A DNA stretch of 64,000 nt from Phyllobacterium trifolii (GTDB lineage: Bacteria > Pseudomonadota > Alphaproteobacteria > Rhizobiales > Rhizobiaceae). Each line of letters begins with the position of its first letter. Positions within the stretch are counted from its first letter, which is position 1. Under the pieces are notes generated by a model that was not told the origin of the DNA, ran no database searches, and saw only the letters and a list, made by a program, of their open reading frames with translations. The stretch spans positions 85,231 to 149,230 of the forward strand of contig NZ_JACHXN010000014.1 of NCBI RefSeq assembly GCF_014192095.1, read 5' to 3'. A program made the position numbers and the translations under genes. Shown in pieces: positions 53,534 through 61,940 of the stretch.

Positions 53534-54433
53534 CTATTCCTTGACCGCGCCGGTCATGGAAGAAACGTAATAGTCGACAAAGAATGAGTAGAGAATGACG
53601 ACCGGCAGCGACCCGAAAAGTGCGCCTGCCATCAGTGAGCCCCACTCGAAAACATCGCCTCGCACCAGTTCCGTCAGGACGCCGACCGGGACAGTCTTGT
53701 TTTCCGAGGATTGGATGAAGGTCAGCGCATAGATGAACTCATTCCACGACAAAGTGAAGGCAAAAATACCAGCCGAGATCAATCCCGGTACCGCCAGCGG
53801 CAATATGACCCTGATGAGGATCTGCCAGCGTGACGCGCCATCCACCAGTGCGCTTTCCTCAAGCTCGAACGGGATCGAACGGAAGTAGCCCATCAGAAGC
53901 CAGGTGCAGAAGGGGATCAGGAAGGTCGGGTAGGTGAAGATCAGAGCAAGCTTGGTGTCATAGATGCCAAACTTGAAGACGATGACGGCAAGCGGAATAA
54001 ACAGGATCGACGGCGGCACCAGATAGGCGAGAAAGATCAACAGGCCGACGGGACGCGATCCCGAGAACCGCACTCGCTCGATGGCATAGGCAGCAAAAAC
54101 GGACGCTACCAGAGATAGCGCTGTGGCGCACACCGCAACGACCAGTGTGTTCCACAACCAGCCTGGATAGGATGTCTCGAACAGCAGGTATTTGATGTGG
54201 TCGAGCGTCGGCTTCACGACCCAGAACGGACTGAAGTTGTTGTAGTCGGTCAGCTGCGAGTTTGGCTTCACCGCCGTGATCGCCATCCAGTAGAACGGGA
54301 ATATCAGCACGAAGACAAAGACTGCGAGCGGCAGATACAGGACGACGATCCGCCGCGGCAGCCGGTTGAGATAGCTCATGCCCTGCGCGTCGTCGGTGAG
54401 AACATGCGGGTTGGTCTGTTCGGTAATGCTCAT
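53534..54433 (-). CDS. Sugar ABC importer permease, MalG type
   Basis: 299 residues from the ATG at 54433, which has GGGAGGAAA upstream. Six membrane helices and the EAA loop [33 protein letters not shown], typical of CUT1 family permeases. The C-terminal [31 protein letters not shown] is also normal for MalG-like subunits. The 14-base gap to the preceding MalF-type gene points to cotranscription. Carbohydrate or sugar-acid transport in the inner membrane. Confidence 0.93.
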   Translation of the reverse strand: MSITEQTNPHVLTDDAQGMSYLNRLPRRIVVLYLPLAVFVFVLIFPFYWMAITAVKPNSQLTDYNNFSPFWVVKPTLDHIKYLLFETSYPGWLWNTLVVAVCATALSLVASVFAAYAIERVRFSGSRPVGLLIFLAYLVPPSILFIPLAVIVFKFGIYDTKLALIFTYPTFLIPFCTWLLMGYFRSIPFELEESALVDGASRWQILIRVILPLAVPGLISAGIFAFTLSWNEFIYALTFIQSSENKTVPVGVLTELVRGDVFEWGSLMAGALFGSLPVVILYSFFVDYYVSSMTGAVKE

Positions 54434-54447
54434 GTTCGTTTCCTCCC

Positions 54448-55380
54448 TCAATCCTGTCCGCCCTGTTGCCATTTTCGGCGCTGCAGGCCGAAAAATGAAA
54501 ACAGGATCGATGCAAGCAGGAACGGGATCATGGCAACGGCAATCGCTGCGCCTTCACCAAGTTGACCACCGGGGATGCCGCGCTGGAACGAGAGGGTCGC
54601 CATCAGGTGCGTGGCGTTGACCGGCCCACCCTTGGTCAGGACATAGATAAGCTGAAAGTCGGTGAAGGTGAACAGCACCGAGAACGTCATCACCACCGCA
54701 ATGATCGGCGTCAGCATGGGCAGCGTGATGAAGCGGAAACGCTGCCATCCGGTCGCCCCATCGAGGGACGCTGCCTCATGCAGCGATTGCGGAATGGTCT
54801 GAAGCCCGGCGAGCAGCGAAATCGCGACGAAGGGGATACCGCGCCAGACATTGGCTGCGATCACCGAAGCGCGTGCGTTGTTGGGATCACCAAGAAAATT
54901 GATTGGGCTATGGATCCAGCCGAGTTTCATCAACGACCAGGAAATGATCGAGAACTGCGCATCGTAGATCCACCAAAACGCGAGGGCCGAAAGGACGGTC
55001 GGAACCACCCATGGTAAAAGAATAATGGCGCGGAAGAACGACTTGAATGGCAGATGTTCGTTGAGAATCAATGCCAGCCAGAGGCCGAAGCCGAATTTGA
55101 GGATCGAGGCGATGAGCGTGTAGAAAATCGTATTATACACCGCCATCCAGAAGACTGAATCGCGGGCGAGCGCCTCATAGTTTTCGAGTCCGATGAAGAT
55201 GCCATCCCTGCCTATTGTCGTGTCGGTAAAGCCGAGCCAGACGCCGAGGCCGAGCGGATAGGTCAAAAAGCACAGGAGAAAGACGGCGGCCGGCAGCATG
55301 AAAAACAAGCCGACGGCGGTATTGCTCCGGGCGATATTTCCGAAGGCCAAGGGCTGCTTCGCAGTTGTCGTCATTGTCAT
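54448..55380 (-). CDS. Sugar ABC importer permease, MalF/UgpA type
   Basis: 310 residues. Six helices, EAA loop SLHEAASLDGATGWQRFRFITLPMLTPIIAV. Opening AVGLFFMLPAAVFLLCFLTYPLGLGVWLGFTDT is typical of CUT1 family MalF-like subunits. The ATG at 55380 is preceded by GGAGATAT. An extra ATG codon two codons later could also serve. Pairs with the MalG-type subunit. Confidence 0.93.
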   Translation of the reverse strand: MTMTTTAKQPLAFGNIARSNTAVGLFFMLPAAVFLLCFLTYPLGLGVWLGFTDTTIGRDGIFIGLENYEALARDSVFWMAVYNTIFYTLIASILKFGFGLWLALILNEHLPFKSFFRAIILLPWVVPTVLSALAFWWIYDAQFSIISWSLMKLGWIHSPINFLGDPNNARASVIAANVWRGIPFVAISLLAGLQTIPQSLHEAASLDGATGWQRFRFITLPMLTPIIAVVMTFSVLFTFTDFQLIYVLTKGGPVNATHLMATLSFQRGIPGGQLGEGAAIAVAMIPFLLASILFSFFGLQRRKWQQGGQD

Positions 55381-55415
55381 CGGATATCTCCGGTTGCCAA
55401 ATTAGCTTGATGAGT

Positions 55416-55449
55416 TGGCTTCCGCTGCCTTTCGGGACAGCGGAAGCCA
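55416..55449 (-). terminator. 12-bp hairpin between binding-protein and permease genes
   Basis: TGGCTTCCGCTG (55416-55427) and its complement (55438-55449) form a perfect stem with a 10-base loop. It follows the stop of the binding-protein gene on the minus strand. Such hairpins commonly protect or partly end the message so that binding protein exceeds permease. No T-run follows. Confidence 0.55.
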
Positions 55450-55459
55450 GTCTTGTTGC

Positions 55460-56773
55460 CTAGACCTTGTAATAGCGGTTCGCCCGCTTTTCGGCCTGGG
55501 CGATGGCGTCTTCTGGCGTCATCTGGCCGGTAACAGCCGTGGCATACATATCCACGAGCACGTAGTCGGCCATGGTTCCGGCCGAGGCTGCGCCGAGGGG
55601 GCCGGCATAGCCGTTCGGCCGCAGGGTTCCGGAAGCCTTGGCATAGGCGGCATGGATCGGATTAGAGGTCCACACCGGATTGGCGGCGAACTCCTTCAAT
55701 GGCTGGCAGCAATAGGCGCTGGCACCCTCGATCCAGGCGTTCATGTTGTCGGCCTGATACATGAACTGCAGATAGGCTTTCGCGGCCTCCGGATATTTTG
55801 TGTGCTTGAAGATCGAAATGGTCGACGTCTGATGCAGCTCGACCGATTGTCCAACCGGTCCGATCGGCAGATTGGTCGAGCGCATGTCGTCGGCGATCGC
55901 CTTCATTGCGGGATCCTTCACGGCGGCGTAGTAAACCGACACACCATTGGCCGTCAGTGACACCTGACCGGCAAGGAATGCGCGATTGTTGTTGACGTCC
56001 TGCCAGCTTTCCGTACCCGGAATGAAGGTCTTGTAGAGCTCCTGCGCATATTTGACAGATGCCAGCGTCTCGGGGCTGTTGATCACCACCTTGCCGCTCT
56101 CATCGACCATCTTGCCGCCATGGCTCCAGAGCAGCCAATGAGCATAGTTGTTGCCGTCGCCGACCGCCTTGCCATGAGGGAAGCCCGCCGGCGTCCCCTT
56201 CGCCTGCATGGCCTTGCAAAGTTCGAGGAAACCAGCCGTATCTTTCGGGAATTCGCTGAAGCCGGCCGCCTTCATGTGGCTATCGCGATAGACGACCGCG
56301 TTGCCGATGGCGCAAAGTGGCAGCGCGATAAACTTGCCGTCGCGCTTGGCATAGCCTTCGAGGCCTGGATACCAGCCGCCATGTGCTCCGCCGAGATATT
56401 CGCCAAGTTCGGTCACATCGACGAGCTTGTCCGGATATTGCTGCGGATCATCGAACCAGCTCATGACCATGTCCGGGCCCGAGCCGACATTGGCCGCAAC
56501 GGCAGCCTTCGGGCGAACGTCTTCCCAGCTCTCCTTGTCAATGCGCACCTGAACGCCGGTGGCGTCGCTGAACTTCTTGGTGTTGGCGAGCCAGGCGGCC
56601 TCTTCAGCCGGGACGAACGGCACCCAGCGCAGGAGGCGAAGGGTTGCGCCCTCTTCCGGTTTATAGGCGGGCGCCGATTGCGCGAAGGCCGGCGTGAGAC
56701 CGAACCGGTTCAGTCCGGCTGCGGCAACGAGCCCGGCAGATGCGCCGAGTAGGTGTCTTCTGTTGATGGTCAT
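55460..56773 (-). CDS. Sugar ABC importer substrate-binding protein (family 1)
   Basis: 437 residues. The N-terminus MTINRRHLLGASAGLVAAAGLNRF with a twin-Arg resembles a Tat signal, with the likely cut after AFAQ near residue 32. The mature part has family-1 solute-binding marks: VRIDKESWEDVRPKAAVAANVGSGPDMVMSWFDDPQQYPDKLVDV, LWSHGGKMVD and KANRYY at the end. Pairs with the CUT1 permeases and ATPase. Substrate likely a sugar or sugar acid, judged from the enzymes in the operon. Confidence 0.93.
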   Translation of the reverse strand: MTINRRHLLGASAGLVAAAGLNRFGLTPAFAQSAPAYKPEEGATLRLLRWVPFVPAEEAAWLANTKKFSDATGVQVRIDKESWEDVRPKAAVAANVGSGPDMVMSWFDDPQQYPDKLVDVTELGEYLGGAHGGWYPGLEGYAKRDGKFIALPLCAIGNAVVYRDSHMKAAGFSEFPKDTAGFLELCKAMQAKGTPAGFPHGKAVGDGNNYAHWLLWSHGGKMVDESGKVVINSPETLASVKYAQELYKTFIPGTESWQDVNNNRAFLAGQVSLTANGVSVYYAAVKDPAMKAIADDMRSTNLPIGPVGQSVELHQTSTISIFKHTKYPEAAKAYLQFMYQADNMNAWIEGASAYCCQPLKEFAANPVWTSNPIHAAYAKASGTLRPNGYAGPLGAASAGTMADYVLVDMYATAVTGQMTPEDAIAQAEKRANRYYKV

Positions 56774-56862
56774 TGATGCTCCTCCATTTAACGACCGGAT
56801 AAACTAGAAAGGCTTGTTCAAAATGCTCCCGCATTCCGGGCCTGCTTGCGGGGAATTGTATC

Positions 56863-56892
56863 CGGCATCTGCACCCCGACTGGCAGATGCCG
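56863..56892 (-). terminator. 10-bp hairpin between ATPase and binding-protein genes
   Basis: CGGCATCTGC (56863-56872) pairs with GCAGATGCCG (56883-56892) over a 10-base loop in the 126-base gap downstream of the ATPase gene. The gap is long enough for an extra promoter for the binding-protein gene. No T-run seen. Confidence 0.45.
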
Positions 56893-56899
56893 TTAAACT

Positions 56900-57964
56900 T
56901 TAGGCCAAGCGCTTGCCCGTCTCCGCATCGAACAGATATGTCGCCTCCGCGTGGATCGACAGGCCGACAGTTTCGCCGGGTTTCGCACTGATGCGCTGAT
57001 GGAAAACACCGGTAATGAGATCACCGCCGACGCGCATGATCATCTGGGTTTCCGACCCGGTTGGCTCGATGACCACCACTTCGGCCGGGATACCGCCATC
57101 TGCAATTGTCATGTGTTCGGGGCGTAGACCATAGATCAGCGTGCGGCCCTTGGCGCTTTCCGGTGCCTTCACTACAGGAAGCACGACACCGTTCTCTGTT
57201 GTGAATTTCAACCCATCGTTCGGGTCTAGCTTGCCCTTGATCATATTCATCGCCGGCGAGCCGATGAAGCTTGCCACGAAAAGATTGGCCGGCTGGTCAT
57301 AAAGCTCGAGCGGTGCGCCGATCTGTTCGACCAGGCCGTCATGCATCACCACGATCTTGTCGGCCATGGTCATGGCTTCGATCTGGTCATGCGTGACATA
57401 GACGGTGGTTGTTTTCAGGCGCTGGTGCAATTCCTTGATTTCCGCGCGCATGGCGACGCGCAGCTTGGCGTCGAGGTTGGATAGCGGCTCATCGAACAGG
57501 AAGACCTGCGGGTCGCGTACGATGGCGCGGCCCATGGCAACGCGCTGGCGCTGACCGCCGGAGAGCTGGCGTGGAAAACGGTCGAGCAGCGGCGAGAGCC
57601 CGAGGATCTCAGCTGCAGGCTTTACACGCTTGTCGACCTCCGACTTTGGCGCACCCTTCAACTTCAGGGAAAATGCCATATTGTCGGCGACGGTCATGTG
57701 CGGATACAGCGCATAGTTCTGAAACACCATGGCGATATCACGCTCTTTCGGCGCGAGGTTGTTGACCACCTTTCCACCGATCTTGATCTCGCCCGCAGAG
57801 ATGTTCTCAAGCCCCGCCAGCATGCGCAGCAATGTGGACTTGCCGCAGCCGGAAGGCCCGACGAGAATGACGAATTCGCCGTCGGCGATCTCGATGTCGA
57901 CACCCTTGATAACCGGGTGAGTCCCGAATGATTTTCGTACATTGGCGAATTCAACCGATGCCAT
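56900..57964 (-). CDS. Sugar ABC importer ATPase (MalK/UgpC type)
   Basis: 354 residues from the ATG at 57964, which has GGAGGAGAA upstream. The longer open frame to 58417 runs into the SDR gene and is not used. Walker [10 protein letters not shown], signature LSGGQRQR, Walker [17 protein letters not shown] and H-loop YVTHDQIE are canonical. The C-terminal TOBE-type regulatory domain ([16 protein letters not shown], ending [10 protein letters not shown]) is present. It energises the two CUT1 permeases encoded downstream. Confidence 0.95.
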   Translation of the reverse strand: MASVEFANVRKSFGTHPVIKGVDIEIADGEFVILVGPSGCGKSTLLRMLAGLENISAGEIKIGGKVVNNLAPKERDIAMVFQNYALYPHMTVADNMAFSLKLKGAPKSEVDKRVKPAAEILGLSPLLDRFPRQLSGGQRQRVAMGRAIVRDPQVFLFDEPLSNLDAKLRVAMRAEIKELHQRLKTTTVYVTHDQIEAMTMADKIVVMHDGLVEQIGAPLELYDQPANLFVASFIGSPAMNMIKGKLDPNDGLKFTTENGVVLPVVKAPESAKGRTLIYGLRPEHMTIADGGIPAEVVVIEPTGSETQMIMRVGGDLITGVFHQRISAKPGETVGLSIHAEATYLFDAETGKRLA

Positions 57965-58017
57965 GCCTTCTCCTCCAAAATTTTCGTGAGACAACGAAAA
58001 ATCGCTGTCGAAATATT

Positions 58018-58791
58018 TTAGCCGCGTCCGACGAGCGGCATCTTCGTCGCCATGATCGTCATCGTCAGTACATTGGCCTCCAACGGCAAGCTTGCCATAT
58101 GCACGACCGCATCGCCGATATAGTGAGCCGGTATGGTTGGCTCGCTGGCAGTTTCGCCATTGGCTTGTAACACGCCTGTTGCCATCTTCGATGTCATCTC
58201 GGTTGTGGCATTGCCAATATCGATCTGACCGCAGGCAATGTCGAATGGTCTGCCGTCCAGCGCTGTCGACTTGGTCAGGCCGGTAACGGCATGTTTCGTT
58301 GCCGTATAGGGCGCGGAATTCGGCCGCGGCGTTTGTGCCGAAATCGAACCATTGTTGATGATGCGTCCACCACGTGGTGTTTGCGTTTTCATCAATTTCA
58401 TCGCCTGCTGAGTGCACAGGAAAACACCGGTGAGATTTGCGCCGACAATCGAATTCCAGTGATCGAAGGTGAGTTCTTCCATCGGGATATTCGGAACATT
58501 GACCCCTGCATTGTTGATGAGCAGGTCGAGCCGTCCGAACTCGGATTTGATTGCTTCAAAAAGCGCCGCGACCGATTTCGGATCGCTGACATCCGCAGAT
58601 ATCGCCCTTACGGCGCCACGTGTTTCGGCCCCCAATGCCTTGGCGGCATCCTCCAGTACATCCTTGCGGCGACCGGAAATCACGACCGTATAACCTGCGC
58701 CAAGCAGTGCCGTGGTAATAGCCTTGCCTACGCCGGTGCCGCCGCCGGTAACCAGCGCGATCTTGCCTTTGCCTGAATCCTCTTTACTCAT
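58018..58791 (-). CDS. SDR-family dehydrogenase of the sugar-acid operon
   Basis: 257 residues. [31 protein letters not shown] (NAD(P) site, Arg-Arg suggesting NADPH), INNAGVN, Ser in NNGSISAQ and [10 protein letters not shown] are intact. It overlaps the DenD-like gene by 4 bases (ATGA). Such SDRs often accompany DenD-like enzymes in sugar-acid clusters; the reaction could be an epimerising or sugar-oxidising step. Distinct from the SDR at 50935-51690. The specific substrate is unknown. Confidence 0.9.
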   Translation of the reverse strand: MSKEDSGKGKIALVTGGGTGVGKAITTALLGAGYTVVISGRRKDVLEDAAKALGAETRGAVRAISADVSDPKSVAALFEAIKSEFGRLDLLINNAGVNVPNIPMEELTFDHWNSIVGANLTGVFLCTQQAMKLMKTQTPRGGRIINNGSISAQTPRPNSAPYTATKHAVTGLTKSTALDGRPFDIACGQIDIGNATTEMTSKMATGVLQANGETASEPTIPAHYIGDAVVHMASLPLEANVLTMTIMATKMPLVGRG

Positions 58792-59777
58792 GCCGCAACG
58801 TTCCCGCCCAGTTCGTCTTCAATATGTGCCTTGATGATATCATCAAAGGCAGTTTCTGCCTTGAAGCCGAGCTTCGTCGCACGCGTCGTGTCGAAATCCG
58901 TCGCCCATCCGGAGACGATTTTCTGAATTGTTGCATCGGGTTCGCGGCGGATCAGCTTGACCGCCTTGTCGCCGGCCACGCGGCGCAGCGCGGCGATTTC
59001 CTCGCCGACGAGAGCCGAGAGCCCCGGCATGGAAAGATTGCGGCGTGCACCGACCTTGTCGAGATCAAGCGTGGAGGCGTGGATGAAGAACCCGACGGCA
59101 GCGCGCGGGCTGGCAAACCAGTGGCGTACATTTTCATCGACCGGAAGTATAGCTTCCTGTCCTACCAAGGGTTCGCGCAGAATATTGGAGAAGAAACCGG
59201 ACGCGGCCTTGTTGGGCTTGCCCGGACGAATGCAGATAGTCGGCAAACGAATGCCGATCCCGTCGAAGAAACCGCGGCGGCTGTAGTCCGACAGGAGGAG
59301 TTCAGAGATCGCCTTCTGCGTGCCGTAGCTGGTCAGTGGGGTTGTGAAAAACTCGTCGCTAATCTTCTCCGGAAACGGCGTTCCGAACACGGCAATCGAT
59401 GAGGCAAATACCACGCGGGGCTTGTAAGGAGCATTTCGGCTTTCCAGCCGGATCGCCTCGAACAGCGCGCGCGTGCCGTCGAGATTGACTTTGTAGCCTT
59501 TCTCGAAATCGGCTTCCGCTTCACCGGAGACAATGGCGGCGAGATGGAAGATCATGTCGGGTCGGCTTGCGATCAGTGATTCCGCCACGCCAGTGTCCGA
59601 GAGGTCTGCCGCCTTGGTTACGGAAATGTCGGCAAAGGGTCGGGGTGCGGCGGGTTCGATGACATCGACGAGTGTAAGCCTGTTGATGTCTCCGCCCAGC
59701 GAGCCGGGCTCTGCAGCGATCCTGTCGAGCAATTTGCGGCCAACCATTCCGGCTGCACCGATCACCAAAACATGCAT
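58788..59777 (-). CDS. denD: DenD-like NAD-dependent epimerase/dehydratase family dehydrogenase
   Basis: 329 residues from the ATG at 59777 (GGGAGG upstream). A TTG seven codons earlier lies in that ribosome-binding site and is unlikely to be used. Marks are [57 protein letters not shown] and [11 protein letters not shown] (Tyr and Lys). The late [29 protein letters not shown] is typical of D-erythronate dehydrogenase (DenD) relatives. First gene of the minus-strand operon, divergent from the LacI regulator. The assignment to D-erythronate itself is not certain, since the operon lacks the other Den genes. Confidence 0.82.
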   Translation of the reverse strand: MHVLVIGAAGMVGRKLLDRIAAEPGSLGGDINRLTLVDVIEPAAPRPFADISVTKAADLSDTGVAESLIASRPDMIFHLAAIVSGEAEADFEKGYKVNLDGTRALFEAIRLESRNAPYKPRVVFASSIAVFGTPFPEKISDEFFTTPLTSYGTQKAISELLLSDYSRRGFFDGIGIRLPTICIRPGKPNKAASGFFSNILREPLVGQEAILPVDENVRHWFASPRAAVGFFIHASTLDLDKVGARRNLSMPGLSALVGEEIAALRRVAGDKAVKLIRREPDATIQKIVSGWATDFDTTRATKLGFKAETAFDDIIKAHIEDELGGNVAA

Positions 59778-59837
59778 AAGAAGAAGTCCTCCCTGCAAGC
59801 CCCTCCCGGGCTCGTCGCACTAATATATAAGAACGTG

Positions 59838-59853
59838 GTGCAAACTTATGCAC
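59838..59853. promoter_or_regulatory. Candidate LacI-type operator
   Basis: GTGCA-AACTTA-TGCAC is a 5-bp inverted repeat in the 149-base divergent gap between the DenD-like and LacI genes. The site is 61 bases from the operon start. A gapped palindrome is less usual for LacI proteins than a CG-centred one, so confidence is modest. Confidence 0.4.
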
Positions 59854-59926
59854 ACTGACTAGCATTCATCAAGCCTTTTATGGTAGCGCTGTCATAAATC
59901 TTGTCAATCGCACTGGATTGGTGCCA

Positions 59927-60952
59927 ATGCCGCGCAAACGCAACGCTCACCGAAGTCCCGATATGCCGACTCTTGCCGATGTTGCGCGGCTTGCCGGCGT
60001 GAGCGAAATCACGGCGTCACGCGTTGTCCGTGTTCAAGGCCCTATCGCCGATTCAACCAGAGCACGTGTACTAACGGCCATCGCCGAGCTTGGTTATATT
60101 CCGAACCGTGCTGCTGGCAGCCTTGCTTCTGCGGGATCGACGCTGATGAGCGTGCTGCTGCCATCGCTATCCAACATCGTCTTCCCCGATGTGCTGCGCG
60201 GCATCCACACGGCGCTCACCGAAACGGCGTTTCAGCCGGTGATCGGTGTCACGGACTACGATCCGCTGATCGAAGAGCGAATTCTCGTCTCCTTTCTCGC
60301 ATGGCAGCCAGCAGCGGTGATCCTCGCCGGTCTGCATCACACGCCGACCGCGCGCCGGCATCTCGAGCATGGCCGCTTTCGGGTCGCCGAGTTGATGGAC
60401 ATCGATGGCGAGCCTGTAGACATTGCGGTTGGCATGTCGCATCGCCAGGCTGGCTATGAAACCGGAAAACATCTCATCCAGCGCGGCTATCGCCGCTTCG
60501 GCTATGCCAGGCACAATGTAACAACAGACGATCGCGCCAGTGCCCGTTATGAAGGGCTTTGCTCGGCATTGCAGGAGGCTGGCCTGTCTCTTGTTGCAGA
60601 GCATTGTTATCCCGACGCGAGTTCGACCAGGGCAGGGCGCGACGCACTGGCGATACTTCTAGCTGCCCATCCCGACCTGGACGTTGTCGTATTCCCGAAT
60701 GACGATATGGCGATGGGCGGCATTTTTCACTGCATGCATGCGGGAATCGCAGTGAAAGAGAAGCTTGGTATATTTGGTTTCAATGGACTCGATATCGGCC
60801 AGGCCATGCCAATGCCTCTGTCAACGATCCTGTCTAAACGGTTTCTCATTGGAAAAACCGCAGCCGAAAAATTGCTTGAAAGCCGCGAGCGGCCCGCCGA
60901 AAAGACCATCATTAATACAGGGTTCGACATTATCGAAGGCGCAACGGCATAG
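59927..60952 (+). CDS. LacI-family transcriptional regulator
   Basis: 341 residues from the ATG at 59927 (upstream TTG at 59918 and GTG at 59921 are possible). The HTH LADVARLAGVSEITASRVVR with hinge NRAAGSLASAGS is GntR/LacI-standard, though the third-helix EITASR differs from the usual TVSR. The periplasmic-binding-protein-like domain follows (VLRGIHTALTETAFQPVIGVTDYDP, then FPNDDMAMGG and FNGLDIGQAM). Divergent from the sugar-acid operon and probably its repressor. The effector should be a sugar or sugar acid. Confidence 0.93.
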   Translation: MPRKRNAHRSPDMPTLADVARLAGVSEITASRVVRVQGPIADSTRARVLTAIAELGYIPNRAAGSLASAGSTLMSVLLPSLSNIVFPDVLRGIHTALTETAFQPVIGVTDYDPLIEERILVSFLAWQPAAVILAGLHHTPTARRHLEHGRFRVAELMDIDGEPVDIAVGMSHRQAGYETGKHLIQRGYRRFGYARHNVTTDDRASARYEGLCSALQEAGLSLVAEHCYPDASSTRAGRDALAILLAAHPDLDVVVFPNDDMAMGGIFHCMHAGIAVKEKLGIFGFNGLDIGQAMPMPLSTILSKRFLIGKTAAEKLLESRERPAEKTIINTGFDIIEGATA

Positions 60953-60991
60953 GGAAATGAGCCGGGTTCGTTTACCCATAGATTGACATAA

Positions 60992-61040
60992 GCTTTCATT
61001 TTCGTTTTCGTATAGACTGCAGAAAAACGAAAATGAAAGC
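60992..61040. promoter_or_regulatory. 17-bp perfect inverted repeat upstream of glpR
   Basis: GCTTTCATTTTCGTTTT at 60992-61008 is exactly repeated in inverse at 61024-61040, with a 15-base spacer. The right arm covers the ATG at 61033. The left arm contains TTTTCG direct repeats. Likely the autoregulatory binding site of GlpR, a DeoR-family protein. Confidence 0.7.
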
Positions 61041-61812
61041 GCAAGCCATGTTTCTCGCTCCCAGGCACGCCGAAATTTTGGAAATGGCCAAGGAGCACGG
61101 ACGCGTTCTAGTGGACGATCTCGCCGTTCATTTCAATGTCACGCCGCAAACCATTCGCAAGGATCTCAACGACCTGTGTGACCAGCGCCTGCTCAACCGT
61201 ATCCACGGCGGCGCGCTGTTTCCCTCCGGCGTGCAGAATTTGGAATATGAGGCGCGGCGTTTGATTGCTGCGAGCGAAAAGGAAGCGATTGGCCGCGCCG
61301 CGGCGGACCTCATTCCCGACAATGCCTCTCTATTCGTCAACATCGGCACCACCACGGAAGCGGTGGGGCAGGCACTACTTGACCGCAAGGGCCTGATGAT
61401 AATCACGAATAACATCAATGTTGCCAACAAGTTACGAATTTACCCGGACATTGAGGTGGTTATCGCAGGCGGTGTCGTGCGTGGGTCCGATGGCGGTATC
61501 GTTGGCGAAGCGGCGGTCGATTTTATCCGTCAGTTCAAAGTGGATTTCGCCGTCATCGGAACGTCCGCCATCGACAGTGACGGCGCGCTTCTCGATTTCG
61601 ATTTTCGCGAGGTCAAAGTAGCGCAAGCAATCATGGCCAATGCGCGCCATGTGATCCTCGTCTCCGATTCAACCAAATTCGAGCGCACAGCACCCGTTCG
61701 CATAGGCCATCTTTCACAGGTCCACACCTTCATCACCGATCGCTGCGAGAGTGAAGCAATTCGCCAGATTTGCGTCGATGCGGACGTTCGGCTCATCGAA
61801 ACTTCGATTTGA
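61033..61812 (+). CDS. glpR: GlpR-type DeoR-family repressor
   Basis: 259 residues from the ATG at 61033, which lies in an operator arm. The ATG at 61048 gives 254 residues and fits the family start (RHAEILEMAKEHGRVLVDDLAVHFNVTPQTIRKDLNDL). After the DeoR HTH, the RIHGGAL junction and the sugar-phosphate-isomerase-like effector domain (LFVNIGTTTEAVGQAL, IITNNINVANKLR, GGVVRG, IGTSAIDSDGALLDFDFREVKVAQAI) follow. It senses glycerol-3-phosphate in the family. Its downstream gene is glpD. The ligand domain is complete. Confidence 0.92.
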   Translation: MKAQAMFLAPRHAEILEMAKEHGRVLVDDLAVHFNVTPQTIRKDLNDLCDQRLLNRIHGGALFPSGVQNLEYEARRLIAASEKEAIGRAAADLIPDNASLFVNIGTTTEAVGQALLDRKGLMIITNNINVANKLRIYPDIEVVIAGGVVRGSDGGIVGEAAVDFIRQFKVDFAVIGTSAIDSDGALLDFDFREVKVAQAIMANARHVILVSDSTKFERTAPVRIGHLSQVHTFITDRCESEAIRQICVDADVRLIETSI

Positions 61813-61857
61813 CAATGCTCTTGTGCGGCGCAGCCATGCGCGGTATAGTTCCTTTTA

Positions 61858-61898
61858 GTTTCGTATTGGTTTCGTAATGCTTCCGTATATCTTTCGCA
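61858..61898. promoter_or_regulatory. Four 8-bp direct repeats at 11-base spacing before glpD
   Basis: GTTTCGTA at 61858, GTTTCGTA at 61869, CTTCCGTA at 61880 and CTTTCGCA at 61891 share an 8-base pattern exactly one helical turn apart. The region is the only gap between glpR and glpD (128 bases). It likely is a GlpR operator, with glpD having its own promoter. Confidence 0.65.
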
Positions 61899-61940
61899 AT
61901 TGCGAAGAAATGGTGCGCTGCGAAATGGGGAGCGCAGGGA

